From a bacterium (GTDB taxonomy: Bacteria > Bacillota > Bacilli > Lactobacillales > Streptococcaceae), in contig CAJNBP010000021.1 of assembly GCA_905221035.1 (NCBI GenBank), positions 1 to 26,598 of the forward strand: DNA of 26,598 bases, written 5' to 3'. Below the pieces are notes generated by a model, which saw nothing but the letters and a program-made list of their open reading frames with translations, had not been told where the DNA came from and did not search any database. Shown piece after piece: positions 8,359 to 15,788 of the stretch; the stretch's first letter is position 1; each line of letters starts with the position of its first letter. The position numbers and the translations under genes are program-made.

Positions 8359-8413
8359 ATTGTAGCACTTAAAAGTTCCTTTGGATAATATCTATTTTTT
8401 ATTGCCGTGATAA
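8359..8413 (-). promoter_or_regulatory. Promoter region of amino acid ABC operon
   Basis: Two minus-strand candidates exist. One is an extended -10 TGC-TACAAT at 8367-8359. The other is TTATCA (8413-8408) with TATTAT (8390-8385) and a 17-bp spacer. A 6-bp inverted repeat TGATAA/TTATCA (8408-8426) overlaps the second. I cannot decide between them by reading. Confidence 0.45.
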
Positions 8414-8434
8414 GGATTTTTTATCATAGACATA

Positions 8435-8449
8435 AAATTTCTGAAATTT
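8435..8449. promoter_or_regulatory. Candidate CodY box
   Basis: The 15-mer is a perfect 7-bp inverted repeat around one base and matches the CodY consensus AATTTTCWGAAAATT at 13 of 15 positions. It lies between the divergent amino acid importer operon and lctO. CodY controls amino acid transport in streptococci, so the site is plausible. It is upstream of both promoters rather than overlapping a -10. Confidence 0.4.
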
Positions 8450-8472
8450 CCAAACAAAATATTTGAAAAGTT

Positions 8473-8522
8473 TTGAAAAAAGAGTTAAGATATTTTTGTA
8501 ATATACAAAGTAAACGCTTACT
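8473..8522 (+). promoter_or_regulatory. lctO promoter region with cre-like palindrome
   Basis: A -10-like TAATAT (8499-8504) follows TTGAAA (8473-8478), but with a long 20-bp spacer. Just downstream, AGTAAACGCTTACT (8509-8522) is a near-perfect palindrome differing from the catabolite-responsive element TGTAAACGCTTACA only at both ends. Its position over the start site would suit CcpA repression. RBS AAGGAGGGC follows at 8527-8535. Confidence 0.5.
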
Positions 8523-8540
8523 TATTAAGGAGGGCATTTT

Positions 8541-9677
8541 ATGTCATACAAAACAAGCAATGCAGAAGGTCATGTAGATTTCATCAATACCTATGATTTG
8601 GAGCCCATGGCGCAACAAGTTATTCCTAAAGCAGCCTTTGGCTATATCGCCAGTGGAGCAGAAGATACTTTCACTTTACGCGAGAATATCCGCGCCTTTA
8701 ACCACAAACTCATCGTTCCTCATACGCTTTGCAATGTAGAAAATCCAAGTACGGAGATTGAATTTGCAGGTGAAAAATTGTCTTCACCAATCATTATGGC
8801 GCCTGTTGCGGCTCATAAATTGGCAAATGAACAAGGTGAAGTAGCTACTGCGCGTGGTGTGCATGAGTTTGGTTCTCTTTATACAACCAGCTCTTACTCT
8901 ACTGTCGACCTTCCAGAAATTACGGAAGCCCTTCAAGGGACACCACATTGGTTCCAATTTTACTTTAGTAAAGATGACGGAATCAATCGCCACATCATGG
9001 ACCGTGTGAAGGCTGAAGGCTACAAAGCGATTGTTTTGACTGCAGATGCTACTGTAGGTGGCAATCGTGAGGTTGATAAGCGTAATGGTTTTGTCTTCCC
9101 AGTTGGCATGCCGATTGTTGAAGAATACCTGCCAGAAGGTGCTGGTAAATCAATGGACTTTGTTTACAAATCAGCTAAACAACGCTTGTCTCCACGCGAT
9201 GTAGAATTTATTGCTGAATACTCAGGACTTCCTGTGTATGTCAAGGGACCACAATGCCGTGAGGACGTTGAACGTTCGCTTGCTGCAGGTGCCTCTGGTA
9301 TCTGGGTAACTAACCACGGTGGCCGTCAAATCGATGGTGGACCAGCTGCTTTTGACTCACTTCAAGAAGTAGCAGAAGCAGTTGACAAACGTGTGCCAAT
9401 CGTCTTTGACTCTGGTATTCGTCGTGGCCAACATGTCTTTAAAGCCTTGGCATCAGGAGCAGACTTGGTAGCTATTGGTCGCCCTGTTATCTATGGCTTG
9501 GCCCTCGGCGGTAGTGTCGGTGTACGTCAAGTCTTTGAACACTTGAATGCAGAATTGAAGACAGTCATGCAGTTGTCTGGAACTCAGACTATTGAAGATG
9601 TTAAACACTTCAAACTCCGTCACAATCCATACAACCCAACCTTCCCAGTTGACCCACGTGACTTAAAATTGTATTGA
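8541..9677 (+). CDS. lctO: L-lactate oxidase (FMN-dependent)
   Basis: 378 residues, FMN-dependent alpha-hydroxyacid oxidase family. It oxidises L-lactate with O2 to pyruvate and H2O2 in the cytoplasm. Visible signatures are the N-terminal GYIASGAEDTFTLREN, the FMN-contact APVAAHKLAN, TADATVGGNREVDKRNG, and the catalytic block VTNHGGRQIDG with active-site His259 followed by Arg262. The phosphate-binding FDSGIRRGQHVFKALASG and AIGRPV are also present. Full length for the family. Strong RBS AAGGAGGGC lies 5 nt before ATG 8541. The gene is monocistronic and followed by its own terminator. Its product pyruvate is the substrate of SpxB encoded at 20859. A cre-like palindrome upstream suggests carbon control. 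Lactate monooxygenase is a relative, but length and context favour the oxidase. Confidence 0.96.
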   Translation: MSYKTSNAEGHVDFINTYDLEPMAQQVIPKAAFGYIASGAEDTFTLRENIRAFNHKLIVPHTLCNVENPSTEIEFAGEKLSSPIIMAPVAAHKLANEQGEVATARGVHEFGSLYTTSSYSTVDLPEITEALQGTPHWFQFYFSKDDGINRHIMDRVKAEGYKAIVLTADATVGGNREVDKRNGFVFPVGMPIVEEYLPEGAGKSMDFVYKSAKQRLSPRDVEFIAEYSGLPVYVKGPQCREDVERSLAAGASGIWVTNHGGRQIDGGPAAFDSLQEVAEAVDKRVPIVFDSGIRRGQHVFKALASGADLVAIGRPVIYGLALGGSVGVRQVFEHLNAELKTVMQLSGTQTIEDVKHFKLRHNPYNPTFPVDPRDLKLY

Positions 9678-9689
9678 TAAAACAGCTTG

Positions 9690-9713
9690 CCTCCACTGAA
9701 TGTGGAGGTTTTT
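9690..9713 (+). terminator. lctO terminator
   Basis: CCTCCAC (9690-9696) pairs with GTGGAGG (9702-9708), loop TGAAT, then TTTTTG. It starts 13 nt after the lctO stop codon. Confidence 0.88.
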
Positions 9714-9778
9714 GTTTGTGTATTGGAAGAATAAATCGCTATCAAAAACTATATAAAGATATTTTTCGGTCAAATATC

Positions 9779-9807
9779 TTGCTAGGGCTTTCATTTTTTG
9801 CTATACT
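9779..9807 (+). promoter_or_regulatory. Promoter of TPP leader 1
   Basis: TTGCTA (9779-9784) and TATACT (9802-9807), spacer 17 bp. The start point would fall just before the aptamer. Confidence 0.75.
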
Positions 9808-9830
9808 GGTCCAGTAATTAAATAATAAAG

Positions 9831-9902
9831 ACATTTGGGGTGCTTTAGGCTGAGATGATACCCATTGAACCTGATACAGTTAAGACTGGCGAAGGGAAAT
9901 GT
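9831..9902 (+). ncRNA. TPP riboswitch aptamer, copy 1
   Basis: The closing helix pairs ACATTT (9831-9836) with AAATGT (9897-9902). Conserved TPP blocks occur in order: GGGGTGC, GGCTGAGAT, ATACCC, GAACCTGAT, then GGCGAAGGGAAATG. A terminator lies 50 nt downstream, so TPP binding should cause premature termination and shut off the tenA-like gene at 10131. Confidence 0.95.
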
Positions 9903-9950
9903 GAAAAGTTTTTTTCGTATGTCGAAAAGAACTGTCTAATCTTGTAAGCT

Positions 9951-9986
9951 AAACTCTAATTCTTGTGTGTGATTAGAGTTTTTTTG
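9951..9986 (+). terminator. Riboswitch-controlled terminator 1
   Basis: AAACTCTAAT (9951-9960) pairs with ATTAGAGTTT (9972-9981), followed by more T's. Placed between the aptamer and the gene start, it is the expression platform of the TPP switch. Confidence 0.88.
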
Positions 9987-10130
9987 TTTATATAAGCTGG
10001 ATGAAGGCGATACAAAGCATTTAGGTAGCTCTTCTTGAACGCCCTTGATTTTCTTTAAAAAGGTCAAGTAAAACTAGAATTTTCTTGGTGTTTTGTTGAT
10101 TACGAACAAGTAAAGAGAGGAAAAGTAAAT

Positions 10131-10799
10131 ATGGAAACACAAGACTATGCATTTGAGCCAGGTTTGACTGTTGGAGAATTATTAAAAAGCAGTCAGAAGG
10201 ATTGGCAGGCTGCAATCAATCATCGTTTTGTTAAGGAACTTTTTGAAGGTGCAATTGAGAATAAGGTCTTAAAAGACTACCTGATTCAGGATTATCACTT
10301 CTTTGATGCCTTCTTATCTATGCTGGGTGCCTGCGTAGCACACGCAGACCAGCTTGAATCCAAGCTTCGTTTTGCCAAGCAACTAGGCTTTCTTGAAGCA
10401 GATGAAGATGGTTATTTCCAAAAGGCTTTTAAAGAGTTAAAAGTATCTGAGAATGACTATCTAGAAGTGGACTTGCACCCTGTAACAAAGGCATTTCAGG
10501 ATCTTATGTATTCGGCAGTGGATTCATCAGACTATGCTCATCTTTTGGTCATGCTGGTCATTGCAGAAGGCCTCTATTTAGACTGGGGTTCTAAAGATTT
10601 GGCACTACCTGAAGCCTATATTCATTCGGAATGGATCAATCTCCACAGAGGTCCTTTCTTTGCAGAGTGGGTTCAATTTCTGGTTGATGAACTTAATCGT
10701 ATCGGGAAAAATCAAGAAGATTTGACAGAACTTCAGGAACGCTGGAATCAAGCAGTTGCTTTGGAATTAGCATTTTTTGATATTGGTTATGAATTATAG
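10131..10799 (+). CDS. TenA-family protein lacking the active-site Cys (TenA_E type)
   Basis: 222 residues, TenA/THI-4 fold. Conserved substrate pocket features are present: LIQDYHFF (Asp54, equivalent to Asp44 of TenA) and the C-terminal Glu212 in ALELAFFDIGY. The catalytic Cys of TenA is absent: where the second TenA in this window has PCPWLYHDIG, this protein has AEGLYLDWG (Ala145, then Glu146). This resembles the TenA_E subgroup, which in plants hydrolyses N-formyl or amino-HMP breakdown products rather than thiamine itself. It probably salvages the HMP pyrimidine. It is the only gene behind TPP leader 1. A weak AGAGAGG-type RBS precedes ATG 10131. TenA family membership is firm; the exact substrate is inferred. 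Confidence 0.88.
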   Translation: METQDYAFEPGLTVGELLKSSQKDWQAAINHRFVKELFEGAIENKVLKDYLIQDYHFFDAFLSMLGACVAHADQLESKLRFAKQLGFLEADEDGYFQKAFKELKVSENDYLEVDLHPVTKAFQDLMYSAVDSSDYAHLLVMLVIAEGLYLDWGSKDLALPEAYIHSEWINLHRGPFFAEWVQFLVDELNRIGKNQEDLTELQERWNQAVALELAFFDIGYEL

Positions 10800-10870
10800 G
10801 ATAAATTCAATATTAAAAATTAAAAGAATTAATAAACAAAATATATAAATATATTTTCCAGTCAAATATC

Positions 10871-10899
10871 TTGCTAGGGCTTTCAATTTCTGTTATACT
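10871..10899 (+). promoter_or_regulatory. Promoter of TPP leader 2
   Basis: TTGCTA (10871-10876) and TATACT (10894-10899), spacer 17 bp, as in copy 1. Confidence 0.75.
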
Positions 10900-10922
10900 A
10901 GCACAGTAATTAAATAATAAAG

Positions 10923-10994
10923 ACATTTGGGGTGCTTTAGGCTGAGATGATACCCATTGAACCTGCTACAGTTAGTACTGTCGAAGGGAAATGT
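10923..10994 (+). ncRNA. TPP riboswitch aptamer, copy 2
   Basis: Same helices and conserved blocks as copy 1 (GGGGTGC, CTGAGAT, ACCC, AGGGAAATG). The block CCTGAT reads CCTGCT (C at 10966) and GCGAAGGG reads TCGAAGGG (T at 10981). It controls the seven-gene ykoE to thiE operon through the terminator at 11042. Confidence 0.92.
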
Positions 10995-11041
10995 GAATAG
11001 TTTTTTCTTGAGAAAGAAAAAACCATCTAATTTTGTAAGCA

Positions 11042-11077
11042 AAACTCTAATTCTTGTGTGTGATTAGAGTTTTTTAT
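11042..11077 (+). terminator. Riboswitch-controlled terminator 2
   Basis: AAACTCTAAT (11042-11051) pairs with ATTAGAGTTT (11063-11072), followed by T's. Same element as terminator 1. Confidence 0.88.
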
Positions 11078-11154
11078 TTTTTACTAGATAGACTAGATGC
11101 AGAGTATAATGGCAGGTCTCTCTTAAATGCCCTATTGTCTTAAAAGGAGTTTTT

Positions 11155-11715
11155 ATGTTTAAAAAATGGCGTTTAAAAGATGTTATCTTGCTTGCTTTCT
11201 TGTCTATCTTTTTTGGTGGCGTTTTTGTGGGATCCGGCTATCTGTTTGATATCCTCACTCTGATTTTAGCCCCTCTTGGTTTGCAGGCCTTTGCTAATGA
11301 AATCCTCTTTGGTCTCTGGTGTATGGCTGCGCCTATTGCTGCTATCTTTGTTCCAAGAGTGGGAAGTGCGACGATTGGAGAAGTGTTAGCTGCACTTGCT
11401 GAAGTTCTTTATGGTAGCCAATTCGGTCTAGGTGCCCTTTTGTCTGGCTTGGTTCAAGGTTTGGGAAGTGAACTTGGTTTTATCGTAACCAAGAATCGCT
11501 ATGAAAGTTGGCTCTCTCTAACTGCTAATAGTATTGGGATTACGCTTGTTAGCTTTGTCTATGAATACATTAAGTTAGGTTATTATGCTTTTTCACTTCC
11601 ATTTGTCCTTTCCTTACTAGTGGTACGTTTTATTTCCGTCTTTTTCTTCTGTACCATCTTGGTTCGTGCTATTGTCAAACTCTATCATCAGTTTGCAGCT
11701 GGAGGCAAGGCATAG
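11155..11715 (+). CDS. ykoE: YkoE-type ECF transporter substrate-binding (S) component
   Basis: 186 residues, about five to six TM helices, family of YkoE, the substrate-specific subunit of thiamine/HMP ECF transporters. Characteristic stretches are FFGGVFVGSGYLFD near the N-terminus, the FGLWCMAAPIAAIF helix, and EVLAALAEVLYGSQFG with GLVQGLGSELGF in the centre. It is the first gene behind TPP riboswitch 2, with AAAAGGAG before ATG 11155. It is followed with no gap by the fused ATPase and then the EcfT-like permease. That is the ykoE-D-C arrangement known from Bacillus, taking up thiamine or its pyrimidine precursor. Substrate is inferred from riboswitch and neighbours. Confidence 0.9.
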   Translation: MFKKWRLKDVILLAFLSIFFGGVFVGSGYLFDILTLILAPLGLQAFANEILFGLWCMAAPIAAIFVPRVGSATIGEVLAALAEVLYGSQFGLGALLSGLVQGLGSELGFIVTKNRYESWLSLTANSIGITLVSFVYEYIKLGYYAFSLPFVLSLLVVRFISVFFFCTILVRAIVKLYHQFAAGGKA

Positions 11716-13101
11716 ATGGGGCTGGAACTACGAGCGATTCAGTCACCAATCTTCTCTGAGCCGCTTGATTTTACTTTTCATGCGCAAGCCTTTACCTTGT
11801 TAGTTGGGAGCAGTGGTTCAGGAAAATCGAGCCTCTTTCAAATGATTGCCCAAGTCAGTTCTCTTCCCTATAGCGGTCAAGTCCTGATAAATGGGAGCGA
11901 GGTCAGTCAACTTTCTATCGTCGAACGTGTCCAGACGGTTGGTATTCTCTTTCAAAATCCCAATCATCAATTTACTATGGAGAACTTGTTTGAGGAGCTG
12001 ATTTTTACCTTGGAGAATATTGGCCATCTTGTGCAAGAGATTGATGCTAAAATAGCAGAGGTAGTCCAGCAATGTCGCTGCAAGGCAATCTTGCACCGTC
12101 CCATCCATCACTTATCAGGTGGGGAAAAGCAAAAGGCTGCTTTGGCTGTTCTCTTTGCTATGAATCCTAGGGTCTATCTCTTGGATGAGCCCTTCGCTTC
12201 CATTGACCGCAAGAGTAGGATAGAGATATTGGAGATTCTAAAAGAGTTGGTCTCTGATGGTAAGACAGTTATTTTGTGCGACCATGATTTATCTGATTAT
12301 GAAGCCTATATCGACCATATGGTGGAGCTAAGAGACGGACAACTAAGGAAAATAAATCAAATCCCTGCCTCTGAAATGACACAGGCTGTTTCAAAGGAAG
12401 TTGCTTCTAGCTCAGAACTATTCCATATGGATCGAACGACTTGTGAGCTGGATAAGCGTCCCCTCTTTTCGATTGCGGATTTTACATTCTACCAAGGAAT
12501 TTCCTGTATTTTGGGTGACAATGGTGTTGGGAAATCAACCCTCTTTCGCTCCATTCTTCAATTTCAAAAGTATAAAGGGCGCATTAGTTGGAAGGGATCG
12601 GTTCTTAAAAAGAAAAAGAGTTTGTACCGTGATCTGACGGGTGTTGTTCAGGAAGCTGAGAAACAGTTTATCCGAGTCAGTCTGCGAGAGGAACTTCAAT
12701 TAGATGGACCTGATTCTGAAAGAAATCAACGAATTTTCCAAGCTTTACGATATTTTGATCTGGAGCAGGCACTCGATAAGAGCCCCTATCAATTAAGTGG
12801 TGGCCAGCAAAAGATTCTACAGCTCTTGACCATCTTGACCAGCAAGGCTTCTGTGATTTTACTAGATGAACCTTTTGCTGGTTTGGATGATAGAGCTTGC
12901 CATTATTTTTGTCAGTGGATTCTGGAGGAGAGAAATCAAGGAAGAAGTTTTCTGATCATTAGCCATCGTTTAGATCCCTTGATCTCTGTGGTTGATTATT
13001 GGATTGAAATGACTAGTCAGGGTCTCAGTCATGTGAAAACAGTGACAATTACCAAACCACTCACATCTCAGAGTAGCAATACCCAAGGGGAGGTGAAGTA
13101 G
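11716..13101 (+). CDS. ykoD: YkoD-type ECF ATPase with two fused ABC domains
   Basis: 461 residues containing two ATPase domains in tandem, corresponding to EcfA1/EcfA2 fused. Domain 1: Walker A GSSGSGKSS (about 31-39), Q-loop LFQNPNHQF, signature LSGGEKQ (about 134), Walker B VYLLDEP, switch His in LCDHDLSDYE. Domain 2: Walker A GDNGVGKST (about 267-275), signature LSGGQQK (about 360), Walker B VILLDEPFAGLD, switch His in IISHRLD. Both domains look catalytically complete. It powers YkoE/YkoC uptake of thiamine precursors. The start codon directly follows the ykoE stop. RBS GGAGG lies in the upstream gene end. Confidence 0.94.
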   Translation: MGLELRAIQSPIFSEPLDFTFHAQAFTLLVGSSGSGKSSLFQMIAQVSSLPYSGQVLINGSEVSQLSIVERVQTVGILFQNPNHQFTMENLFEELIFTLENIGHLVQEIDAKIAEVVQQCRCKAILHRPIHHLSGGEKQKAALAVLFAMNPRVYLLDEPFASIDRKSRIEILEILKELVSDGKTVILCDHDLSDYEAYIDHMVELRDGQLRKINQIPASEMTQAVSKEVASSSELFHMDRTTCELDKRPLFSIADFTFYQGISCILGDNGVGKSTLFRSILQFQKYKGRISWKGSVLKKKKSLYRDLTGVVQEAEKQFIRVSLREELQLDGPDSERNQRIFQALRYFDLEQALDKSPYQLSGGQQKILQLLTILTSKASVILLDEPFAGLDDRACHYFCQWILEERNQGRSFLIISHRLDPLISVVDYWIEMTSQGLSHVKTVTITKPLTSQSSNTQGEVK

Positions 13102-13102
13102 T

Positions 13103-13753
13103 ATGGTCAAAGTAGCAACCCAGACACCGATTATCAGTCTCTTCTTGCTGATTTTATCCTTGGAAACATCTTTTATTCCTTCGATTGCTCTGAATCTTTC
13201 GGTAGTCGCATTCTGTATTCTCTTTATGCTCTATTACCGTCGATTTAAGATGTTGGCTTGGATGCTATTGCTCGCCATTTTACCATCTTTTGCCAACTAC
13301 TGGGCAGTTCAGTTACATGGGGATGCTTCGCAGGCAGTCATGCTTGGAACGAGGGCCTTTGTGACAGTTTGTATAGGCCTTGTCTTTGTTTCCTCTATTT
13401 CCCTAAAAGAGCTTCTCTTGTACTTGGCTCAAAAGGGGTTATCACGCTCTTGGGCCTATGCCTTGATTGTGGTATTCAATTCCTTCCCCCTTATTCAGCA
13501 AGAAATCAAGTCCCTCAAGGAAGCTTGCTTATTACGCGGTCAAGAACTACATTTTTGGTCGCCCCTGATTTACAGTAAGGTTTTGATGACGGTCTTTAGA
13601 TGGCGCCATCTTTATCTGAGAGCTCTATCTGCGCATGGATATGACGAACATGCACAGTTGGAAAATCACTATCGGACCTTTTATATTCCTAAAAAAACAA
13701 AATTAATCTACCTGCTGTTCTTTTTATTACTTCAAACCAGTCTATTTTTATAA
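13103..13753 (+). CDS. ykoC: YkoC-type ECF transporter T component
   Basis: 216 residues, EcfT/CbiQ family. Several N-terminal TM helices are followed by a cytoplasmic coupling region and a C-terminal TM. The first coupling motif is seen in EACLLRGQE (Ala-x-x-x-Arg-Gly). The second is degenerate, reading ALSAHGYDE, with His where Arg is usual. These helices contact the two ATPase domains of YkoD. RBS GGAGGTG lies at the end of ykoD; the start is 1 nt after the ykoD stop. Confidence 0.9.
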   Translation: MVKVATQTPIISLFLLILSLETSFIPSIALNLSVVAFCILFMLYYRRFKMLAWMLLLAILPSFANYWAVQLHGDASQAVMLGTRAFVTVCIGLVFVSSISLKELLLYLAQKGLSRSWAYALIVVFNSFPLIQQEIKSLKEACLLRGQELHFWSPLIYSKVLMTVFRWRHLYLRALSAHGYDEHAQLENHYRTFYIPKKTKLIYLLFFLLLQTSLFL

Positions 13754-13763
13754 AGGAGTTATT

Positions 13764-14456
13764 ATGGAATTTACAGATATTGCGATGGAATTATCCAAGG
13801 AAGCTTGGCAGGCTTCCTTTCACCACCCCTTTGTATTACAGTTACAAGAAGGGGATTTAGCCCCGTCCATTTTTCGCTATTACTTGATTCAGGATGCCTA
13901 CTATCTGAAGACCTTCTCAGAAGCCTATCACCTCTTGGCTGATAAGACTTCAAACCAAGAGATGAAAAGACTCTTGAAACAAAATGCTCAGAGTCTAGTG
14001 GAAGGTGAGTTGTTTATCCGACAACAATTTTTCAAGGAATTGGAAATCAGCGATAAGGAAATGGAGCAACATCCAATTGCGCCAACCTGCTATCATTACA
14101 TTTCTCATATTTATCGACAATTTGCAGAGGCAAACTTGGGCATTGCTTTTGCAAGTTTGCTCCCTTGTCCTTGGTTATACCATGATATAGGCAAATCACT
14201 TAATCTTAAACCATCACCAAATCCTCTCTACCAACAATGGATTGAAACTTATATTACGGATGAGTTGGAGCAGCAGATCAGAGAGGAGGGAGAGCTGGTC
14301 AATCAACTCTATCGAGAAAGTGACGAGACAGACAAGAAAAAAATGCTAGATGCCTTCCACATCAGTGTTCACATGGAAGCCAAGTTTTGGGAAATGGCCT
14401 ACCAACATCAGACATGGAAGAGCGATTTACAGTCTTTAGAAACAGGAGAAGAATAG
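13764..14456 (+). CDS. tenA: Thiaminase II / aminopyrimidine aminohydrolase TenA (Cys-type)
   Basis: 230 residues, canonical TenA. All key residues fall at the Bacillus TenA positions: Asp44 (LIQDAYYL), Cys135 (LLPCPWLYHDIG) and Glu205 (VHMEAKFWEMAY). It hydrolyses aminopyrimidine degradation products of thiamine to HMP, which ThiD then phosphorylates. AAAGGAG lies before ATG 13764, 10 nt after ykoC. Second TenA family member in the window; unlike the one at 10131 it keeps the nucleophile. Confidence 0.95.
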   Translation: MEFTDIAMELSKEAWQASFHHPFVLQLQEGDLAPSIFRYYLIQDAYYLKTFSEAYHLLADKTSNQEMKRLLKQNAQSLVEGELFIRQQFFKELEISDKEMEQHPIAPTCYHYISHIYRQFAEANLGIAFASLLPCPWLYHDIGKSLNLKPSPNPLYQQWIETYITDELEQQIREEGELVNQLYRESDETDKKKMLDAFHISVHMEAKFWEMAYQHQTWKSDLQSLETGEE

Positions 14457-14460
14457 AAAC

Positions 14461-14985
14461 ATGAGAAACCACCAATTACAAGTTCACAAATTAACCATTT
14501 TATCCATGATGATTGCCCTTGATGTAGTCCTTACACCTATCTTTCGAATTGAGGGGATGGCACCGATGTCCAGTGTCGTTAATATTTTGGCAGGAATCAT
14601 GATGGGACCTGTTTATGCCTTGGTCATGGCTACAGTCACAGCCTTTATCCGTATGACGACTCAAGGGATTCCGCCTTTAGCTCTCACAGGAGCGACTTTT
14701 GGAGCCCTTCTTGCAGGTCTCTTTTATAAGTACGGTCGGAAATTTCACTATTCTGCTCTAGGAGAGATTTTGGGAACAGGCATTATCGGTTCTATTGTTT
14801 CCTACCCTGTTATGGTACTCTTTACAGGATCGGCCGCTAAGCTTAGCTGGTTTATCTACACTCCTCGATTTTTCGGAGCAACCTTGATTGGTACAGCGAT
14901 TTCCTTTATTGCCTTTCGATTTTTAATCAAGCAGGAATTCTTTAAAAAAGTGCAAGGATATTTTTTCAGTGAAAGGATAGACTGA
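14461..14985 (+). CDS. thiW: ThiW, predicted hydroxyethylthiazole ECF S component
   Basis: 174 residues, about five TM helices, ThiW family. Conserved features are the N-terminal [15 protein letters not shown] helix, the loop [13 protein letters not shown] and [10 protein letters not shown]. It is predicted to bind the thiazole precursor HET for uptake, with energy from an ECF module. It directly precedes thiM, which phosphorylates HET. The gap after tenA is 4 nt. Its stop codon overlaps the thiM start by one base (TGATG). Confidence 0.9.
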   Translation: MRNHQLQVHKLTILSMMIALDVVLTPIFRIEGMAPMSSVVNILAGIMMGPVYALVMATVTAFIRMTTQGIPPLALTGATFGALLAGLFYKYGRKFHYSALGEILGTGIIGSIVSYPVMVLFTGSAAKLSWFIYTPRFFGATLIGTAISFIAFRFLIKQEFFKKVQGYFFSERID

Positions 14986-15788
14986 TGCAGGCATTTACAA
15001 ATCCTTTTCCTCTGGTAACCAGTTCCTTGATTCACTGTATTACCAATGAGATTTCTTGTGAGATGCTGGCCAATGGAATTTTATCTTTGGGATGCAAACC
15101 TGTCATGGCAGATGATCCCCGTGAGGTTCTTGATTTTACCAAACAAAGCCAGGCTATCTTCATCAATTTGGGGCATTTGTCTGCGGAGAAGGAGAAAGCA
15201 ATCCGTATGGCAGCTACTTATGCAGACCAAGCTTGTCTCCCAATGGTGGTAGATGCGGTTGGTGTATCAGCGTCACCCATTCGTAAGGGACTAGTCAGAG
15301 ATCTTTTAGAATACAAGCCCACAGTCCTTAAAGGAAATATGTCGGAAATCCGAAGTCTTGTTGGCTTAAAACACCACGGCGTTGGGGTCGATGCAAGTGC
15401 TAAAGATCAAGAAACTGAGGATTTGCTTCAAGTCTTGAAAGATTGGTGTCAGACCTATCCAGGTATATCATTCTTAGTCACAGGCCCCAAGGACCTCGTC
15501 GTTTCAGCAAATCAAGTTGCTATACTGGGAAATGGCTGTGCAGAATTAGACTGGATAACAGGGACAGGAGACTTGGTTGGAGCTTTAACAGCTGTTTTTC
15601 TCAGCCAAGGAAAAGCTGCCTTTGAAGCTTCTTGCTTAGCGGTTTCTTATCTCAATATCTCCGCTGAGAGAATAGTTGTTCAAGGAATGGGATTGGAAGA
15701 TTTTCGTTACCAAGTACTCAATCAGCTTTCGCTCCTCAAAAGAGATGAAAACTGGCTAGATGGCATCAAAGGAGATATTTATGAATAG
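14985..15788 (+). CDS. thiM: Hydroxyethylthiazole kinase
   Basis: 267 residues, ribokinase-like ThiM. It phosphorylates 4-methyl-5-(2-hydroxyethyl)thiazole to its monophosphate. Motifs are the N-terminal [10 protein letters not shown], the substrate loop [29 protein letters not shown] and the anion-hole [10 protein letters not shown]. Asp196 in the last motif sits where many ThiM enzymes, including the Bacillus enzyme, have Cys; Asp is the usual ribokinase-superfamily residue. Start overlaps the thiW stop and its own stop overlaps the thiE start, so translation is coupled along the operon. Confidence 0.94.
   Translation: MQAFTNPFPLVTSSLIHCITNEISCEMLANGILSLGCKPVMADDPREVLDFTKQSQAIFINLGHLSAEKEKAIRMAATYADQACLPMVVDAVGVSASPIRKGLVRDLLEYKPTVLKGNMSEIRSLVGLKHHGVGVDASAKDQETEDLLQVLKDWCQTYPGISFLVTGPKDLVVSANQVAILGNGCAELDWITGTGDLVGALTAVFLSQGKAAFEASCLAVSYLNISAERIVVQGMGLEDFRYQVLNQLSLLKRDENWLDGIKGDIYE

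Larger units (their letters stand above)
9771..9986 (+). repeat. Thiamine leader, copy 1 of a direct duplication
   Basis: Promoter, TPP aptamer and terminator in this stretch recur almost base for base at 10863-11077, at a constant offset of 1091-1092. Similarity continues more weakly past the terminator. The two leaders fill most of the 9678-10130 and 10800-11154 intergenic regions, which hold no other gene I can see. Confidence 0.85.
10863..11077 (+). repeat. Thiamine leader, copy 2 of the direct duplication
   Basis: Counterpart of 9771-9986. Promoter and terminator are essentially identical. The aptamer differs at a few positions, including two that are conserved in TPP riboswitches. Confidence 0.85.

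Noticed and set aside
10021..10215. Minus-strand frame of 64 codons before the TenA_E gene
   Set aside because: Overlaps the TenA_E start in antisense, with no RBS and no recognisable protein features.
15760..15780. Earlier ATG for thiE
   Set aside because: It lies inside thiM with no RBS, while AAAGGAGA directly precedes ATG 15781, where family similarity begins.
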